Assembly (NCBI GenBank): GCA_902550635.1
Contig: CACCZY010000001.1
Span: 1-64,000, forward strand
Reading direction: 5' to 3'
Source of the DNA: an uncultured Pelagibacteraceae bacterium
GTDB taxonomy: Bacteria > Pseudomonadota > Alphaproteobacteria > Pelagibacterales > Pelagibacteraceae
DNA length: 64,000 bases
Below the pieces are notes generated by a model. That model had not been told where the DNA came from, searched no databases, and saw only the letters and a program-made list of their open reading frames with translations. Positions 59,437 to 64,000 of this stretch are shown piece by piece. Each line of letters begins with the position of its first letter. Within the stretch, counting starts at the first letter, position 1. Made by a program: the position numbers and the translations under genes.

Positions 59437-60573
59437 ATGAAAAACTTAGAGATAAAGTTAGCCCAAGAGCTAATAAGATTTCCAACAATTAAAACTGAGG
59501 ATAAAGGAATAATGAAATTTTTATCCAAAAAATTATCCTCAAATGGTTTTAGATGTAAAATTATTAAATCAAAAGGAACAAGGAAAAAACCTGCATTAAA
59601 TTTGTATGCAAAATTAGGTAGCTCAAAACCTCATATAAATTTTTTAGGACACACTGATGTGGTTGCAAACCTTAATAATTGGAAAATTCCACCATTTAAA
59701 GGTGTCTTAAAAAAAGGATATTTAAACGGCAGGGGCTCCCAAGATATGAAGGGTGGGATAGCTTGCTTTATAAGTGCAATAAGTAATTTTATTAAAAATA
59801 AAAATTTTAAAGGATCTATTTCAATTATTATCGCAGCAGATGAAGAAACAACTGGTTTAGGAACACCAGCAGTAATTAAATATCTTAAAAGAAGAGGTGA
59901 AAAAATTGATTTTTCAATTATTGCGGAACCATCTTCAAATCGATCCATTGGTGATGAAATAAGAATTGGAAGGCGTGGTTCTATGAATGGAACAATAGTC
60001 GTATATGGAAAAAGTGGTCATTCAGCATTTTATGGGTCATATATCAATCCATGTACAGCTTTAGCTAAAATAATAGCAAGATTAAAAAGTATATCTCTAG
60101 ACAAAGGTACAAAATTTATGCCTCCATCGAATTTGGAATTTACAAAGATGGATGTAGAAAACTTGTCAGAAAATGTAGTACCACAATCTGCAAGTGCAAA
60201 ATTTAATGTAAGATTTAACTCAAAACACAAATCATCTTCTTTAAAGAAAAAGTTAAATAAAATAATTAATATAGTCGCAAAAAAAGAAAATTGTAAAACT
60301 AGAATAGAATATAAAGTTAGTGGTGAAGCTTTTTATACTAAGCCTAATAAAGAAATTAACATGGTAAAAAAAATTGTAAAAAAAATCACAGGAAATTCAA
60401 CAAAGTTGAATTGTAGAGGTGGAACAAGTGACAGCCGATTTTTAGGCTCAATTCCAAGACTAGAATTAGGATTAAGAAATAATAGTATTCACATGGTTGA
60501 CGAAAGAACATCAATTTCAGATTTGAAAAAATTGACTAAAATATATTATAATATTTTAGAAAATTATTTTTAA
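59437..60573 (+). CDS. dapE: Succinyl-diaminopimelate desuccinylase
   Basis: INFLGHTDVV, GRGSQDMKGGIACFISA, IAADEETTGLGT, RGGTSDSRFL. Confidence 0.95.
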   Translation: MKNLEIKLAQELIRFPTIKTEDKGIMKFLSKKLSSNGFRCKIIKSKGTRKKPALNLYAKLGSSKPHINFLGHTDVVANLNNWKIPPFKGVLKKGYLNGRGSQDMKGGIACFISAISNFIKNKNFKGSISIIIAADEETTGLGTPAVIKYLKRRGEKIDFSIIAEPSSNRSIGDEIRIGRRGSMNGTIVVYGKSGHSAFYGSYINPCTALAKIIARLKSISLDKGTKFMPPSNLEFTKMDVENLSENVVPQSASAKFNVRFNSKHKSSSLKKKLNKIINIVAKKENCKTRIEYKVSGEAFYTKPNKEINMVKKIVKKITGNSTKLNCRGGTSDSRFLGSIPRLELGLRNNSIHMVDERTSISDLKKLTKIYYNILENYF

Positions 60574-61500
60574 ATGAAAACAGCTATTGTTACATCAGGC
60601 TCTTCGTTAAATCATAATACTGGATCTGGACATCCTGAGAGTATTTTTAGAGTTGTATCAATAGTTGAAACATTAAAAAAAAATAAAAAATTAATTTGGA
60701 AAAGTCCAACTGACTTTAACAAAGATATTATAAAGCAAACTCATTCATCCAGTTATATAGATACTATTGAAACTGCCTTTCCAAAGGAGGGATTAACCTT
60801 TTTGGATGGTGACACAGTTGTTTCGCCTGGAAGTAAAGATGCAACTTTTGATGCAGTTGGTTCAATAATAAGTGCAATTGATGGAGTTGAAAATAAGGAG
60901 TTTAATGCTGCACACTGCGTAACCCGGCCGCCTGGACACCACGCAGAAAAAAGTAAAGCCATGGGTTTTTGTGTAATAAATAATATTAGTGTGGCTGCAA
61001 ACTATTTAATTTCTAAATATAAATATAAAAGAGTTGCAGTTTTAGATTGGGACTGTCACTTTGGAAATGGAACTTATGATATTCTTAAATCGAATAAGAA
61101 TATTTTTTTCTCTAGTTTACACCAATATCCATATTATCCAGGTGGTGGAGCTGAGAATGAAAAAGGTGATCATAATAATGCTCTTAATATTCCATTGCCT
61201 GCAGGCACAAACTCTAGAGAGTATTTTGATGCTTACGAACATATGCTTAAAAGATTAAAAGAATTTAGGCCTGAGTTTATATTGATGTCAGCAGGATATG
61301 ATGCACATCGTCTTGATCCATTATGCCAGTTAAATTTAGAGTCTAAAGACTATTATGAAATAACCAGAAGAGCTTTGGAAACAACAAAGAATTTTTGTAA
61401 TGGCAAAGTTGTTTCTATTTTAGAAGGTGGTTATGACCTTGGGGCCTTAGCCGAAAGTGCAAATGAACATGTTAATGCACTTTTAGAATATAATAAATAG
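60574..61500 (+). CDS. Histone deacetylase/AcuC/AphA-family deacetylase
   Basis: THSSSYID, VTRPPGHHAEKSKAMGFCVINNISVAA, VLDWDCHFGNGTYDI, MSAGYDAHRLDPL. Confidence 0.93.
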   Translation: MKTAIVTSGSSLNHNTGSGHPESIFRVVSIVETLKKNKKLIWKSPTDFNKDIIKQTHSSSYIDTIETAFPKEGLTFLDGDTVVSPGSKDATFDAVGSIISAIDGVENKEFNAAHCVTRPPGHHAEKSKAMGFCVINNISVAANYLISKYKYKRVAVLDWDCHFGNGTYDILKSNKNIFFSSLHQYPYYPGGGAENEKGDHNNALNIPLPAGTNSREYFDAYEHMLKRLKEFRPEFILMSAGYDAHRLDPLCQLNLESKDYYEITRRALETTKNFCNGKVVSILEGGYDLGALAESANEHVNALLEYNK

Positions 61501-61518
61501 TAGTATATTAATAATTAA

Positions 61519-62367
61519 ATGAGCATAGTAACTGATATATTTTTACCTTTAGCTTTGGCATTCATTATGTTTGCACTTGGTTTGGGACTTACTGGGTTAG
61601 ATTTTTTAAGGGTTATCAAACAACCAAAAGATTTTTTTGTTGGTGCAATTGGTCAAATTATTTTACTTCCAGTAATTGCTTTTATCTTAATTTCTATTTG
61701 GCCAATATCACCAGAGCTAGCAATAGGTGTAATGATTATTGCTGCTGCACCTGGTGGAGTTACTTCAAACATACTAACATCATTTGCAAAAGGAGATGTT
61801 GCTCTTTCGGTATCACTTACAGCAATAATTAGTTTGTTGTGCGTTGTAACAGTGCCATTTATTATAGTAACTTCATTAAGTCTATTAGGTTTAGATAATA
61901 TAACTCAAAATATTTCACTAACTAGTATGGCAATTAGTATGTTTTTAATTGTTACAGTTCCTGTAATTATTGGAATGTTATTTAGAAAATTTGCATCAAA
62001 CCTAGCATTAAAATTTGAGCCAATTGCTAAAAAAATTTCTATGGTATTATTTATGATTGTTTTGCTTGGAGCTATTTTAGCAGAAAAAGATAATATCGTT
62101 TCGTATTTTGCTGATGCTGGATTGATAACATTAGTTCTAAATGTTGTTATAATGATTGCTGCTTTTTATGTTGCACAATTATTTGGTACGGGTAATTCTC
62201 AAAAAAAATGTATTGCTATAGAATGTGGTTTGCAAAATGGAACCTTAGCAATATTTGTTGGAACCACCTTATTTGGAGGTGGAACTTATGTAGTACCTGC
62301 GGCAACATATAGCTTAATAATGTTCGTAACTTCTATAATTTTTGTTTTCTTAGTAAAAAAAATATAA
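61519..62367 (+). CDS. Bile acid:sodium symporter (BASS) family transporter
   Basis: Multi-TM; LALAFIMFALGLGLT, AAPGGVTSNILTSFAKGDVALSVSLT, ECGLQNGTLAIFV. Confidence 0.92.
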   Translation: MSIVTDIFLPLALAFIMFALGLGLTGLDFLRVIKQPKDFFVGAIGQIILLPVIAFILISIWPISPELAIGVMIIAAAPGGVTSNILTSFAKGDVALSVSLTAIISLLCVVTVPFIIVTSLSLLGLDNITQNISLTSMAISMFLIVTVPVIIGMLFRKFASNLALKFEPIAKKISMVLFMIVLLGAILAEKDNIVSYFADAGLITLVLNVVIMIAAFYVAQLFGTGNSQKKCIAIECGLQNGTLAIFVGTTLFGGGTYVVPAATYSLIMFVTSIIFVFLVKKI

Positions 62368-62386
62368 TAATAAATCTCCCAAGATT

Positions 62387-62854
62387 ATGAAACTTTATAA
62401 GCAGAAAAAATCAAATATAGATAAAAGAGGTTTGTTTGCCACAAAAAATATCAAAAGAGGAACTAGAATAATTGAATATAAAGGAAAAATAATTACTAAA
62501 AAAGAAACTGAAAAAAACTTAAAGTTTGATAACGATAAAGATATATATCTATTTAATTTAAATAGTAGATATGATCTTGATGGTGATTATAGTTGGAATA
62601 CAGCTAGACTAATAAATCACTCTTGTAATCCAAATTGTGAAGTAGAAGGGAAAGGTTTGAAACTCTGGATTATATCTATAAAAGATATTAAAAAAAACGA
62701 AGAATTTTCCTACGATTATGGTTTTGGTTATGACATAAATTACAAGCAATTTCCTTGTAAGTGTGCAGCAAAAAATTGTTGTGGTTATATTGTACGTGAA
62801 GGATCAAGATGGAGGATTAAAAATAAAAAAAATTTAATATATAACTTTTTCTAA
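62387..62854 (+). CDS. SET-domain protein-lysine methyltransferase with post-SET cysteines
   Basis: RGLFATKNIKRGTRIIEYKGKII, ARLINHSCNPNCEVEG, EFSYDYGFGY, CKCAAKNCCGYI. Confidence 0.93.
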   Translation: MKLYKQKKSNIDKRGLFATKNIKRGTRIIEYKGKIITKKETEKNLKFDNDKDIYLFNLNSRYDLDGDYSWNTARLINHSCNPNCEVEGKGLKLWIISIKDIKKNEEFSYDYGFGYDINYKQFPCKCAAKNCCGYIVREGSRWRIKNKKNLIYNFF

Positions 62855-63574
62855 ATATAGACCTTCTGCTACAGCTGGGGGAGCACATTTACTTCTATTT
62901 TTTGATTCTAGTGCACTTTTAAAATCTTCTAAAGTCCATTTTTCTTCACCTAATAATTTTAGGCATCCAACCATTGATCTAACCTGGTTTCTTAAAAAAC
63001 TTTGTGATTTAAATTGAAAAATAATTTTATCCTTACTTTTTTTAATTGTTACTTTTTTCATAGTTCTAATAGAACTTTTAGAATAACAATTTGATGCTCT
63101 AAATGTAGAAAAATCATGTGTCCCTAGTAATTTTGTTGCTCCTTTTTTCATTAATCTAATATTTAATTTTTTTCTTATATGCCAAACTTTATTTTTATCT
63201 ATTGATGGAGGAGATATTCTGTTTAGAATTATATACTTATAAACTCTTTGTTTTGCTGAATATCTAGCATGAAATTTGCTATCCTTTTTTTTTATATTCA
63301 ATATTGATATTTTTCTTGGATTTAAAAAAAAATTAAGAGATTTGATTTTTTTTTTTATATCTAATATTTTAATTTTGTTATCAAAATGTGCTGATTGTTC
63401 AATTGCATGAACACCTGTATCTGTTCTGCCAGAACCATAAATAACTATTTTATTTTTAAACAATTTTGACAATTCAAATTGAATAGCTTCTTGTACAGAA
63501 ATTCCTTTTTTTTGAATCTGCCAGCCTGCAAATCTTTTTCCATCATATTCTATTAGAATTTGATACCTAAACAT
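62834..63574 (-). CDS. truA: tRNA pseudouridine(38-40) synthase
   Basis: EYDGKRFAGWQIQKKGISVQEAIQ, GSGRTDTGVHAIEQSAHFD, SFLRNQVRSMVG. Confidence 0.97.
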   Translation of the reverse strand: MFRYQILIEYDGKRFAGWQIQKKGISVQEAIQFELSKLFKNKIVIYGSGRTDTGVHAIEQSAHFDNKIKILDIKKKIKSLNFFLNPRKISILNIKKKDSKFHARYSAKQRVYKYIILNRISPPSIDKNKVWHIRKKLNIRLMKKGATKLLGTHDFSTFRASNCYSKSSIRTMKKVTIKKSKDKIIFQFKSQSFLRNQVRSMVGCLKLLGEEKWTLEDFKSALESKNRSKCAPPAVAEGLYLEKVIY

Positions 63575-63999
63575 TAAGTTATATAAGTGCCTTTTTTTAT
63601 TTTTGTTCCTAGAATAAATTCTTTAATATTTTGAACTTTTTTTCCTTCACGTTGAATGCAAAGAATTTTTATAGACTTATTGTTACAACCTATTTCAAAA
63701 TTATCACTAAACATCATTCCTTTTTCTCCCTTTGCATCTGATACTTCTGCTTTCAAAATTTTATACCTTTCGCCATTAAATAAAAACCATGCTCCAGGAA
63801 AAGGATAAAGTCCATTTATCTTTCCCATTATTTTTTCAGCATTTTCATTCCAATTAATTTTTCCTTCAGATTTATCAATTTTTTTTGCGTAAGTAGCTTT
63901 TGAATTATCTTGATTTGTAAGTTCTATATTTTCTTCAAAAATACTATCTAAATCATCAATTATTTTTTGTGATGCAAGTGTTGCTAAATTTTCTGACAA
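63574..63999 (-). CDS. fmt: Methionyl-tRNA formyltransferase, C-terminal part, truncated by window end
   Basis: ATYAKKIDKSEGKINWNENAEKIMGKINGLYPFPGAWF; frame open to the edge. Confidence 0.92.
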   Translation of the reverse strand: MSENLATLASQKIIDDLDSIFEENIELTNQDNSKATYAKKIDKSEGKINWNENAEKIMGKINGLYPFPGAWFLFNGERYKILKAEVSDAKGEKGMMFSDNFEIGCNNKSIKILCIQREGKKVQNIKEFILGTKIKKGTYIT

Positions 64000-64000
64000 T

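Overview
AT-rich, gene-dense alphaproteobacterial chromosome segment. Gene content and order look like SAR11/Pelagibacterales; this is inferred from sequence only. Nearly all of it is housekeeping: purD-rsmD, pgi, lspA-ileS-ribF, groESL, dnaX-ybaB-recR with an SRP RNA, argF-argD, kdsD-lptC-lptB, aroA-cmk-rpsA-ihfB, pyrF-trpF-trpB-trpA-accD-folC, a tRNA-His/hisS/hisZ/hisG block, infA-hisD-murA-dcd, rpmH-rnpA-yidD-yidC, dapD-dapE, truA and fmt. I saw no CRISPR array, prophage, IS element or rRNA. The points most worth a second look are: (1) groES is full length but carries an in-frame TAA at codon 13; (2) a ~280-aa coiled-coil gene (13487-14330) is hidden from the ORF track by a +1 shift in an A-tract; (3) tRNA-His lies 4 nt from the hisS start codon and lacks the usual G-1/C73 His identity elements; (4) tRNA-His and tRNA-Phe both pair A18 with G55 instead of G18/T55; (5) an ExoI-like / MGME1-like / RmuC nuclease run; (6) linked departures from consensus in TrpB, TrpA, AccD and FolC; (7) HDAC-family and SET-domain genes close together; (8) unexplained intergenic dyads near cspA, sbcB and kdsB. 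No database search was possible, so family calls rest on motif recognition.
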